This document shows positions 44,168-50,891 of a DNA stretch of 64,000 bases, in pieces; the first letter of the stretch is position 1; each line of letters opens with the position of its first letter. Below the pieces are notes generated by a model, which worked only from the letters and a program-made list of their open reading frames with translations, was not told the origin of the DNA and searched no databases. The position numbers were made by a program, and so were the translations under genes. This DNA is from an uncultured Bacteroidia bacterium (lineage in GTDB: Bacteria; Bacteroidota; Bacteroidia; Bacteroidales; UBA932), in NCBI GenBank assembly GCA_902788095.1, contig CADAIT010000005.1, forward strand, positions 1 through 64,000, written 5' to 3'.

Positions 44168-44204
44168 AAAACGCAACTACTTGATATTTAAGTAGTTGCG
44201 TTTT
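44168..44204 (-). terminator. Terminator of the tRNA-Leu gene
   Basis: AAAACGCAACTACTT pairs perfectly over 15 bp with AAGTAGTTGCGTTTT. On the minus strand it starts 4 nt after the tRNA end and is followed by T-rich sequence. The remaining bases 43917-44167 hold no recognisable gene. Confidence 0.8.
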
Positions 44205-44208
44205 GGCG

Positions 44209-44508
44209 TGCCTCGGGCGGGAATCGAACCCGCACGGCCGTTTCGGGCCAAGGGATTTTCTTACCACTATGGCTTTCGCCACCATTACTGTTTGTGGTCC
44301 GGACTATTCCTTCACCATGGAGTCATGCTCTTTAGGTGTGCCGTGTCTAGTCTCTGCACCTTCCTTTAACTTAAAGGCTTGGCTCAAGATTGCCTTCAGC
44401 ATTAACTGTTAAGGTTTCCTTGAATTTACGGCATTCTACATCTCTCTTTTCAGAGAGTGCACTCAAATGTGTCTAAGTCCCTCGTGTCTACCATTCCACC
44501 ACCAAGGC
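44209..44508 (-). tRNA. tRNA-Leu(UAA), split by a group I intron
   Basis: Exon 1 is 44508-44475 (34 nt, ends at U34) and exon 2 is 44259-44209 (51 nt). Joined, they give an 85-nt class II tRNA: acceptor GCCTTGG with CCGAGGC, discriminator A, anticodon stem AGGGA/TCCCT with loop CTTAAAA (anticodon UAA), a long variable arm with GGCC on both sides, and T-arm GCGGG-TTCGATT-CCCGC. CCA is not encoded. The last 14 bases of the gene are the att core of the cassette array to the left. A minus-7 box (44530-44523) precedes it. Confidence 0.95.
44260..44474 (-). ncRNA. Group I intron in the anticodon loop of tRNA-Leu(UAA)
   Basis: 215 nt inserted between U34 and A35, the classic site of the cyanobacterial and plastid tRNA-Leu intron. 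The conserved core is easy to read on the minus strand: TCAAGGAAACCT (P), AATCTTGAGCCAAGCC (Q), GGAAGGTGCAGAGACTAGAC (R) and GAATAGTCC (S), and the intron ends in G before exon 2. These match the IC3-type core almost word for word. No open reading frame, so it is a self-splicing ribozyme without homing endonuclease. Confidence 0.93.
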
Positions 44509-44522
44509 AAAATGTGGGAGTG

Positions 44523-44530
44523 CAAAGATA
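44523..44530 (-). promoter_or_regulatory. Minus-7 box of the tRNA-Leu gene
   Basis: TATCTTTG on the minus strand (CAAAGATA on the plus), 14 nt before the tRNA 5' end. Repeat A begins inside it, so the upstream half of the promoter comes from repeat A. Confidence 0.55.
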
Positions 44531-44603
44531 GTAAATAAATTGGAAATATCGTCGCAAGTCCTCATTTTTGGGCCGACCTGCGACGCGCACTTACAACTTC
44601 TCC
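44527..44603. repeat. Repeat A, copy 1
   Basis: 77 bp from GATAGTAAATAAATTGG to TTACAACTTCTCC. It contains a hairpin (CGTCGCAAGTC with GACCTGCGACG, one mismatch) around CTCATTTTTGGGCC. An apparently identical copy lies at 48552-48628. Here A is followed directly by B. Confidence 0.85.
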
Positions 44604-44670
44604 CTAAAGACCATTGCGACCTCGAAATACCCCCTGCCCAACAAAATCAAAGTGTCAAAGACAGGAAGAT
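44604..44670. repeat. Repeat B, copy 1
   Basis: 67 bp from CTAAAGACCATTGCGACC to GTCAAAGACAGGAAGAT. The other copy is at 48488-48554, where B stands before A. No coding sense is apparent. Confidence 0.85.
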
Positions 44671-44709
44671 AAAAAAATCCCGGTACTTCTGCAAGTTCCG
44701 GGAATTTTT
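44671..44709. terminator. Bidirectional terminator after the surface lipoprotein gene
   Basis: CCCGG (44679-44683) plus ACTT pair with AAGT plus CCGGG (44698-44702); the stem is flanked by A7 on the left and TTTTT on the right. It would stop transcripts in both directions. Bases 44710-44748 and 44849-44988 hold no gene. Confidence 0.7.
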
Positions 44710-44748
44710 GATAAGATGCCCCCTGCACCGGCGCTTGGCTTGTACAGA

Positions 44749-44848
44749 GCATACCCATCTGTGCAAAAACGGGCCTATTTGTAATCCTGGGTATGCGATC
44801 GCCTACCCACCCATGCGAAAACGGCCCTTTTTGCCCACTTGGGTATGC
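44749..44848. repeat. Paired palindromic repeat R5
   Basis: GCATACCCA at the left end and TGGGTATGC at the right end. In the centre is the near-perfect palindrome TGGGTATGC-GATC-GCCTACCCA (44788-44809). The two spacers, GCAAAAACGGGCC... and GCGAAAACGGCCCTTTTTGC, resemble the spacer of R1-R3, but the arms are different. A second family with the same plan. Confidence 0.7.
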
Positions 44849-44988
44849 CAGTTCAGCAGAACGCCGCCACCCCGGTGTGGGATGGCGGCAAGTATATTAT
44901 CTAAAAGGTGGACTGTGCCGTCCGTCGTAGCGGTAGAGCGCCCTGCCCTCCCTGGTTTCCAATTGCACAGTAGGACACCTGTATGCCC

Positions 44989-46677
44989 TTACGGGGCAAC
45001 CGGGGTCAGCGTCCAGGTATCGGCTTCATATGCCGTTTGGGAAATGGTAAGGCTCAATCCACTGTATGTGCTGCCGCTGGTAGGGGTTGTCGTCCAGCTC
45101 AAACCGTCATACATCGTCTGGTCGCCGAACTTCACGCCGCCGCAGGAGCCTCCCCAGCCTTTACCGATACAATCGTTAGCTTCAAATCCTTTCGTGGCAG
45201 TCACACTCGTCACAGCAGAAGAAATGGTGATGGCACCGCTTTTACCATTACTCCCCGATCCAATGCCGGCACAATGGTGTCCCCCAGTGGCGATTACTGT
45301 ACCCCCCGTGATACTGATATTGCCGCAGCTGGTTGTTTCTGAATAATAATAACCGGTGCCTATACCGGCACCCCATCCGCTCGTTGCCGTTACGTAACCG
45401 CCTGAAATATCGATGTTCCCGCACCTTGCATTGCGCCCGCTACCGATAGCTGCAGCATTATCGATGCAACTGGCATTGATGATGCCATTCTGAATTTCAA
45501 TATTACCGCAATTGATTGCATATCCTCCGCCAATGCCTGCACCATATCCGTAACTGCTGGCATTAAGTGTACCTGTGCCTTGGATCGTGAGTTTTTTATT
45601 ACTACGCACATGGATACCTGGATAAGTTTCATAGAATCCCTTCACTGTGTTTGTGGAGCCATCGGCCAGAATGATGGTAGCGTCGCCCAGGCAGTTGATA
45701 CCTGCCCATTTGTAACTCGCGTTATTTGTACCATTAATGGTTACACCGTCCAGCGTCACAACAGCACCGTCAGCGATGGAAACCTTGTAGTTGCCACCCA
45801 GCGTGCCGGTGAGGGTTTCGCCGTTGCCGGCGGTATAGTCACTATTGACTTTTGAGAGGTCGGTGGGTCCCTGCGTCATCCTCCAGCTCACATTGTAGCC
45901 ATTATTTGCCGCGTAGGTCTTACCGGTCAAGGACTTGATATAGGCTTTTGGACCGGCGGTGGCGGTAATCTCTATGTTTTTGTTGCTAATAGGGGGAATG
46001 GCCACATAGATGGGGCCCGGAGCGGCCGAGCGGGTAACCGTGCAAGACTGCTCTCCGTCACTAAGGGTCATGCCCGTGATGGTGCCGGTGATGTCGCTGC
46101 TGCCGTCTGCATTCTTGAGGGTGATGGCCAGGATAGCCAGCTGGTTTTCAAGCGTGATTCCCGGAAGGTTTTCTCCATCCCATGGTCCGTAACCATAAGC
46201 CAGGTCAAGATTGCTTGATACGCTGTCCAAGGTGCCGTCTTGCGCTACGAGAAGGGCGGGATTCGGCATCATTCCGTCTTCTGTAATCATATCCGGCGGA
46301 TAAACATAGCGAACGTTGACGGTCTTGTCAGGGTTGGCCAGCTGGAAGGTGAAACTTGCCGACTTTCCTTCGTTTGTGATGTCTACGACTGTCAAAGGCT
46401 CGCTCACGGCCTTGACGAATGATCCGCTTGTGTTCTTATAAAAGATGGCTATTTTCTCGCTCTCTGCGAAGGTCTTCACGCCTTCGGGGGTAAGGGCCTT
46501 GGTGGTGCCGGCAGCCAGATTGATGGTGGTGCTGCAGACGACGATGTTGTCGGCAGGCGTCTCTACGGCTTCCGGATTCTCCTGGGGATCAGGAGCGGGT
46601 TCTTCTTTTTCGCAGCTTGCAAGGATGGCGCCCGCAGTAACGAGGGCGGCCATGCTGAGGAATTTCACAGTCTTCAT
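44989..46677 (-). CDS. Surface lipoprotein with a glycine-rich beta-helix
   Basis: 562 residues from the ATG at 46677; the open frame runs farther but the lipoprotein signal (KFLSMAALVTAGAILASC) starts here. Residues about 40-250 look like a fimbrillin-type N-terminal domain (ALTPEGVKTFAESEKIAIFYKN, YVYPPDM, GDENLPGITLENQLAILAITLK-like). Residues about 280-500 are repeated strands with GAGIGGG, AAIGSG, GAGIGTG and CAGIGSG, as in a right-handed beta-helix adhesin. It should sit on the cell surface. The 43-codon gene lies 22 nt upstream and an AraC-type regulator follows upstream of that. Confidence 0.75.
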   Translation of the reverse strand: MKTVKFLSMAALVTAGAILASCEKEEPAPDPQENPEAVETPADNIVVCSTTINLAAGTTKALTPEGVKTFAESEKIAIFYKNTSGSFVKAVSEPLTVVDITNEGKSASFTFQLANPDKTVNVRYVYPPDMITEDGMMPNPALLVAQDGTLDSVSSNLDLAYGYGPWDGENLPGITLENQLAILAITLKNADGSSDITGTITGMTLSDGEQSCTVTRSAAPGPIYVAIPPISNKNIEITATAGPKAYIKSLTGKTYAANNGYNVSWRMTQGPTDLSKVNSDYTAGNGETLTGTLGGNYKVSIADGAVVTLDGVTINGTNNASYKWAGINCLGDATIILADGSTNTVKGFYETYPGIHVRSNKKLTIQGTGTLNASSYGYGAGIGGGYAINCGNIEIQNGIINASCIDNAAAIGSGRNARCGNIDISGGYVTATSGWGAGIGTGYYYSETTSCGNISITGGTVIATGGHHCAGIGSGSNGKSGAITISSAVTSVTATKGFEANDCIGKGWGGSCGGVKFGDQTMYDGLSWTTTPTSGSTYSGLSLTISQTAYEADTWTLTPVAP

Positions 46678-46699
46678 TGCTTTCTTCGTTTTGTGGGTT

Positions 46700-46831
46700 C
46701 TACTCTTCCGGAATGTTGTTGTTCCAGTTATAGTTCTGCATTCCGGCGGTACCGCTGTTGCTGCCGCATACAACGCCTTCGATTTTCACCTCCAGGGCCT
46801 CGGCCACTGGCGCTTCGTACTTCTGTTTCAT
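46700..46831 (-). CDS. 43-residue protein upstream of the surface lipoprotein
   Basis: Frame MKQKYEAPVAEALEVKIEGVVCGSN, then an Asn-rich tail ending NIPEE. Short proteins starting MK(K/Q)KYE.P..E...I are common before surface lipoprotein and fimbrillin genes in Bacteroidota; their role is not known. It has a promoter at 46879-46909 and ends 22 nt before the lipoprotein start, so both are probably on one transcript. Confidence 0.7.
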   Translation of the reverse strand: MKQKYEAPVAEALEVKIEGVVCGSNSGTAGMQNYNWNNNIPEE

Positions 46832-46878
46832 TGTTATGGTGATTAAAATATTTATAACTATCGACGGAAAGATTCTTG

Positions 46879-46909
46879 CAAATGTACCTCAACAAAAATG
46901 CCCCGGCAA
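46879..46909 (-). promoter_or_regulatory. Promoter of the 43-residue protein and lipoprotein pair
   Basis: On the minus strand TTG (46909-46907), 20-nt spacer, TACATTTG (46886-46879), an exact minus-7 match. About 48 nt before the ATG. Confidence 0.6.
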
Positions 46910-46922
46910 GGGGCTGGAGCAC

Positions 46923-46978
46923 GATTTTTACGCAGCGTCAAAAATCCGGGGCAGATTTTTACGCAGAGTCAAATTTGC
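46923..46978. repeat. Tandem palindromic repeat near the AraC gene end
   Basis: GATTTTTACGCAGCGTCAAAAATC (46923-46946; stem ACGC-A-GCGT extended by GATTTTT with AAAAATC, one bulged C) and a second copy at 46954-46978 with GCAGAGTC in the centre. The AraC stop codon lies in the second copy. A third palindrome family of the window. Confidence 0.65.
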
Positions 46979-48135
46979 GGGTCCGCCTCCCGGGTCCACT
47001 TGCGGGGAGGGAGGCCGGTGACGGCGGTGAAGGTGCGGGAAAAGACCGAAGGGGAAGAGAAGCCGCAGCGGGCCGACAAGTCTGCCATCCGGATTTCCGG
47101 TTGCTCGGTTTTGAGGCGCTTGGCCTCCCGGATGCGATGGTGGTTCACAAACTGGTAGAAGGTGATCCCATATTCCGAGTGGATGAAATGGGAGAGGTAG
47201 GTGCGGTTCATCGGCAGCACGGCCTGCAGGTCCAGAAGCTTGAAATCCGGATTCAGATGGGGCTTCTCGCGCTCCATCCATTCTTCCAGCACACGGCGAT
47301 AGTGGGCGGCATCGTGCTCCGGATGGGACGGCGCCTCTACCCGGTGCCGGCTGTTTTTATCGGCCCGGTGGTGCAGCATCGTCCACGGATCCTGGCGGAA
47401 GAGGATCTGCTCGGTGCTGTACGCAAACATGAAGATGGTGAGCCAGAGCTGGGTGAACCCGCGCGCGTGGCCGTGCGCAATGTACATGTAGAAATAGACA
47501 AGGCCCACCAGGACCAACATGGCCAGGTAACGCACAATCCACTCTACCTCGATGTCCTCGAGGGAGGAGTAGTTCTCTTCGCACCAGAGGTGGTATTTCT
47601 GCACGTGGGTAAGCAGAAGGCCGGTGAGAACAAGCGGATACAGGATGACGAGGGGCTGCAGGTTGGCCGGGACGAAATAGTCCAAAAGGGCCAGCACCAG
47701 CATCGGCAGAATCTGGATCAGTGCGCGCCGGGGGGTCATCCAGCCGGGACGGAGCGCCTCGGTGGGGTACAGCAGTAGCGTCCAGCCCAGCAGGTTTCCC
47801 AGCAGCAGTTCCAGGGTGGTGAGCCGATAGGCGGCCATATTCATCGCAGGAGCGATGGACGTCAGCCACAGGAGAAGATAGGCGCCGTTGGCCAAACCCC
47901 ACAGGAGCAGCGTCCAGCCCCACATCCTGCGCACGCGAAGCCCATCCGAATGACGGAACATCATCCATGCTCCGAACAGGGACAGGAAGGAGGAAACGGC
48001 AACGAGCACCGGGGAAACCACACGGTCAAAAAGATCGTCCGGAATGTAACGGGACAAGCAGAAACTCGCAACCACGCCCAGGGAAAGGACAAGGAAAAAG
48101 CGCAGCTCCGACGCATATTTGGCCCAATGATTCAT
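46969..48135 (-). CDS. AraC-family regulator with N-terminal membrane domain
   Basis: 388 residues from the ATG at 48135. Residues about 10-235 hold seven predicted membrane helices. The C-terminal about 100 residues are an AraC helix-turn-helix pair (MNRTYLSHFIHSEYGITFYQFVNHHRIREAK, then MADLSARCGFSSPSVFSRTFTAVTGLPPRKW). Membrane-bound AraC proteins of this type are common in Bacteroidota and probably sense an envelope or external signal. The neighbouring small gene and lipoprotein are the obvious targets. Its stop codon lies in a palindromic repeat. Confidence 0.88.
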   Translation of the reverse strand: MNHWAKYASELRFFLVLSLGVVASFCLSRYIPDDLFDRVVSPVLVAVSSFLSLFGAWMMFRHSDGLRVRRMWGWTLLLWGLANGAYLLLWLTSIAPAMNMAAYRLTTLELLLGNLLGWTLLLYPTEALRPGWMTPRRALIQILPMLVLALLDYFVPANLQPLVILYPLVLTGLLLTHVQKYHLWCEENYSSLEDIEVEWIVRYLAMLVLVGLVYFYMYIAHGHARGFTQLWLTIFMFAYSTEQILFRQDPWTMLHHRADKNSRHRVEAPSHPEHDAAHYRRVLEEWMEREKPHLNPDFKLLDLQAVLPMNRTYLSHFIHSEYGITFYQFVNHHRIREAKRLKTEQPEIRMADLSARCGFSSPSVFSRTFTAVTGLPPRKWTREADPQI

Positions 48136-48245
48136 TGATAAAACGGGTGCTAAAATAACACAATTTGGGCAAAAAAGCAAAAAAGGCCGCAGCAGTTTGA
48201 CACAATTATATAGCATTATTTCAAATATGAAGCTTAATTGTCAAG

Positions 48246-48426
48246 TCTAAGAACTGCACTATCCTCTATGCCGCCCGTTCCTATAGGAGTGAAAGAGGCA
48301 AAAGCACGTCTAAAGTGGTCAAACGCTTGGGAACCGTGGAGGAAAGCACTTCACAACCGAGGAGATAGTGGACACACTCCGCTCAATGGACTTCTTGAGC
48401 GTGGCCGGAGAAGGTTATATCCCTCC
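48246..48426 (+). pseudogene. Relic of an IS1634/IS4-like transposase, middle deleted
   Basis: The frame at 48246 reads SKNCTILYAARSYRSERGKSTSKVV-KRLGTVEE, as at the N-terminus of IS1634-type transposases. From 48341 another frame reads GKHFTTEEIVDTLRSMDFLSV-AGEGYIP, as near their C-terminus. About 500 intervening residues are missing, so the gene is dead. I see no convincing terminal inverted repeats. The rest of 48136-48487 holds only the AraC promoter region and no gene. Confidence 0.6.
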
Positions 48427-48487
48427 ATCCTCCAACCCCGTCATATTACTACAAAGTCAGAAAAAATCACGAGGCCTCAAATCGGCC

Positions 48488-48554
48488 CTAAAGACCATTG
48501 CGACCTCGAAATACCCCCTGCCCAACAAAATCAAAGTGTCAAAGACAGGAAGAT
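48488..48554. repeat. Repeat B, copy 2
   Basis: 67 bp, CTAAAGACCATTGCGACC to GTCAAAGACAGGAAGAT, same strand orientation as the copy at 44604. Here it stands before repeat A. Confidence 0.85.
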
Positions 48555-48628
48555 AGTAAATAAATTGGAAATATCGTCGCAAGTCCTCATTTTTGGGCCG
48601 ACCTGCGACGCGCACTTACAACTTCTCC
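48552..48628. repeat. Repeat A, copy 2
   Basis: 77 bp, same orientation as the copy at 44527; apparently identical. It overlaps the end of repeat B by GAT. Its right end contains the last codons and the stop (48616) of the SDR gene. Confidence 0.85.
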
Positions 48629-49449
48629 ACCCAGCGGGCCAGGCAGGGGGAGCCGAGAAGGCGGACAATCCCGTCCCACCAGCGGGTGGGGAGGACGGCG
48701 TGCCAGAACACCATGGTCCACGAGCCGGCGGCCACCACATAGCGCGCACGGGGCCGACGGGCTTGGACGGCCCGGCGGATGGCCCGCGTCACCACGGCGG
48801 GATCGGAGAACATTTTTCCGGCAAAGGTTTTCCGCACCATCGCGGCCTCCGCCGCTGCCGGCGCCTCGTACACCGTCCCCCGCGTACACGCCTCCAGGTG
48901 GTCGGCCGTAATGGCCCCCCAGGCAGTCCTGGTGGCTCCCGGCTCGATAAGCACCACTTTCACCCCGAAGGGATCCATCTCGATGCGCAGGGCGTCGGAA
49001 AAAGCCTCCACGGCATATTTGGACACATTGTACCAGCCGCCAAAGTACAGGCAGGCCCTTCCGCAGACGGAAGAGATATTGACAATCCGTCCTTCCCCGC
49101 GGGAGCGCATCCCGGGCAGCACCTTTTTGCACAGCGCTGCCAGGCCGAACAGGTTCACCTCCATCTGGCGGCGTCCTTCCTCCAGGGAAACGGTCTCAAT
49201 GGGGCCGAACGAACCATAGCCGGCGCAGTTCACCAGGACATCGACAGGTCCCACTTCCGCCAGACAGGCGTCGATAGACTCCTCCGAGGTCACGTCCAGC
49301 GCCACGGGCGTAATGCCGAACGCGCGCAGCGGCTCCATCCGCTCCACCCGCCGTGCCGCGGCAAACACCTTGTAACCCGCCCGGGCCAGCGCCGGGGCGG
49401 CGTCGAAGCCCATGCCACTGCTGGCTCCGGTAATAAGAACTGTTTTCAT
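48616..49449 (-). CDS. Short-chain dehydrogenase/reductase
   Basis: 277 residues from the ATG at 49449. Rossmann fold with TGASSGMG (residues about 7-14), NAGY-type NCAGYGS, and the catalytic serine in ISSVCGRAC and YNVSK as the YxxxK motif. Such classical SDRs reduce or oxidise small alcohols or ketones with NAD(P)H; the substrate is unknown. An open frame upstream of 49449 lacks family features. The final residues LARWVEKL are encoded partly in repeat A. Confidence 0.88.
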   Translation of the reverse strand: MKTVLITGASSGMGFDAAPALARAGYKVFAAARRVERMEPLRAFGITPVALDVTSEESIDACLAEVGPVDVLVNCAGYGSFGPIETVSLEEGRRQMEVNLFGLAALCKKVLPGMRSRGEGRIVNISSVCGRACLYFGGWYNVSKYAVEAFSDALRIEMDPFGVKVVLIEPGATRTAWGAITADHLEACTRGTVYEAPAAAEAAMVRKTFAGKMFSDPAVVTRAIRRAVQARRPRARYVVAAGSWTMVFWHAVLPTRWWDGIVRLLGSPCLARWVEKL

Positions 49450-49450
49450 G

Positions 49451-50890
49451 TCAATGCAGTAAAACGCCGTCTCCCGGCTTTTCAAATGGTACTTCGGCCC
49501 GCTCCCGCGTGCTCTTGACGGGCTTGGCGAACACCTCGCCGCCGATATTCCCCAGGACCACGGACAGCATGGACTCGGAGGGGTTGCCCAGCTCGAATCC
49601 GTCGCGCGGTTCGTCGTAGGCATCATACTGGACGGGAATCCCGGAAGGCATGCTCCGCGTTTCCCCCTTGCAGTCCGTGTAGCGGGAGGCAATGACGTAC
49701 AAGCCCCAGGTCTTGGTGTATTGAAGCGCTTCCTTGCAGTTAATGTCCGTATCGTCCTTCTCCAGCAGTTTATACCAGTTTTCGGCCGTAATCAGATATC
49801 CGCCGCAGAATTTGCCGTAGGTCTGCGAGCCCACCAGCCGCACGTCCATATAGGGCATGAGTCCGCAAACAAGGGATTCGGAGGCCGATGCCGTGTGCCC
49901 GGTCACCAGCACCCACAGGCGTTCGATGCCCGGATTGGCCTCCAGCATGTTCAGCGTGGTTTTTCCGCCGGACAGCGTAACGTCGATGCTTTCGGAAAAA
50001 CAGGTTTCCCCGTCCATTTCTTCGGCCAGATTGCTGTTGAAAACTTCCTTGTTGAACACGGCGCCGCTTTTCACGATGTCATGCGGGGCGATGAGGGACC
50101 CCAGCACCTGTGCGGTGGTGGCGTAACCGCCTGTGTTGTAGCGCAAATCCAGCACCAGCTCGCGGATGCCGTCGGCCTTGAACTGCCGGAACGCCTCGAC
50201 CAGGTCGGTGCAGGCGTCCAGCGTGAAGCCCGTAAAGTGCAGGTATCCCACTTTGGTATGGCCTGTCTCCAGCGTCCGGGCCAGGTGTACGGGGTTGGCG
50301 TACATCTTGACGGCGGTCATCGATACCGAGCGTCCGTCTTCCATGCCCAGGGCGATGGTTCCCGGCTGGTTGTAGATTTTCTCGTTCAGCAGCGCGGTAT
50401 AGTTGCTCATGGTGATTGTCTGGCCATCTACGGTCATGACGATGTCTCCCCGCTTCAATCCCGCCTGGCGGGCGGGAGAATCGGCATAGGTGAAGGTAAT
50501 TTCCATCACGACATTGTCGCTGTTCTGCACGCGCAGCAGCACGAAGTCCATGCCGAAACTTTTTCCGTTTCCGGTGACGTTGCTCTGGAACGGCGTGTAA
50601 TCCTCCATGAGCTCGGTCCAGCGGTCCACCAGCTGCTCGCCCTCCTTATATCGCAGGGACGCCACTTTGGCGATGGGTTCCTCGTCAACGGTCCAGCTCT
50701 GAAGCCCGTCCGTTATCTGGTCCCGCCACAGGTAGAAGGAGTTCATATTGTTATAGGAGAACAGGTTCACGTAATACAAGCTCTTCTCCTCGTCGCCGGA
50801 AGTATTTCCGCCGTCGGGCGTGTCTTTGGCCTGGGGTGTGCAGCAGCATATCAGTACAAGCGCTGCCACTAAAGGAAAAAACCGTTTCAT
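49451..50890 (-). CDS. S41 family peptidase lipoprotein
   Basis: 479 residues. A lipoprotein signal (FFPLVAALVLICCC) anchors it in the envelope. Residues about 115-200 hold a PDZ domain (AGLKRGDIVMTVDGQTITMSNY). The S41 catalytic domain has LVLDLRYNTGGY and VLVTGHTASASESL, where the serine of SASE is the nucleophile. C-terminal processing peptidases of this type cut unfolded or tail-tagged periplasmic proteins. It starts just before rodA, with 1 nt between the coding regions, so it may be on the cell-shape transcript. Confidence 0.88.
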   Translation of the reverse strand: MKRFFPLVAALVLICCCTPQAKDTPDGGNTSGDEEKSLYYVNLFSYNNMNSFYLWRDQITDGLQSWTVDEEPIAKVASLRYKEGEQLVDRWTELMEDYTPFQSNVTGNGKSFGMDFVLLRVQNSDNVVMEITFTYADSPARQAGLKRGDIVMTVDGQTITMSNYTALLNEKIYNQPGTIALGMEDGRSVSMTAVKMYANPVHLARTLETGHTKVGYLHFTGFTLDACTDLVEAFRQFKADGIRELVLDLRYNTGGYATTAQVLGSLIAPHDIVKSGAVFNKEVFNSNLAEEMDGETCFSESIDVTLSGGKTTLNMLEANPGIERLWVLVTGHTASASESLVCGLMPYMDVRLVGSQTYGKFCGGYLITAENWYKLLEKDDTDINCKEALQYTKTWGLYVIASRYTDCKGETRSMPSGIPVQYDAYDEPRDGFELGNPSESMLSVVLGNIGGEVFAKPVKSTRERAEVPFEKPGDGVLLH

Positions 50891-50891
50891 G

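Noticed and set aside
44540..45346. Plus-strand reading frame across repeats A, B and R5
   Set aside because: It runs through repeats and a terminator hairpin and then antisense to the lipoprotein gene; it shares residues with a frame at 48.5 kb only because both read repeat B.
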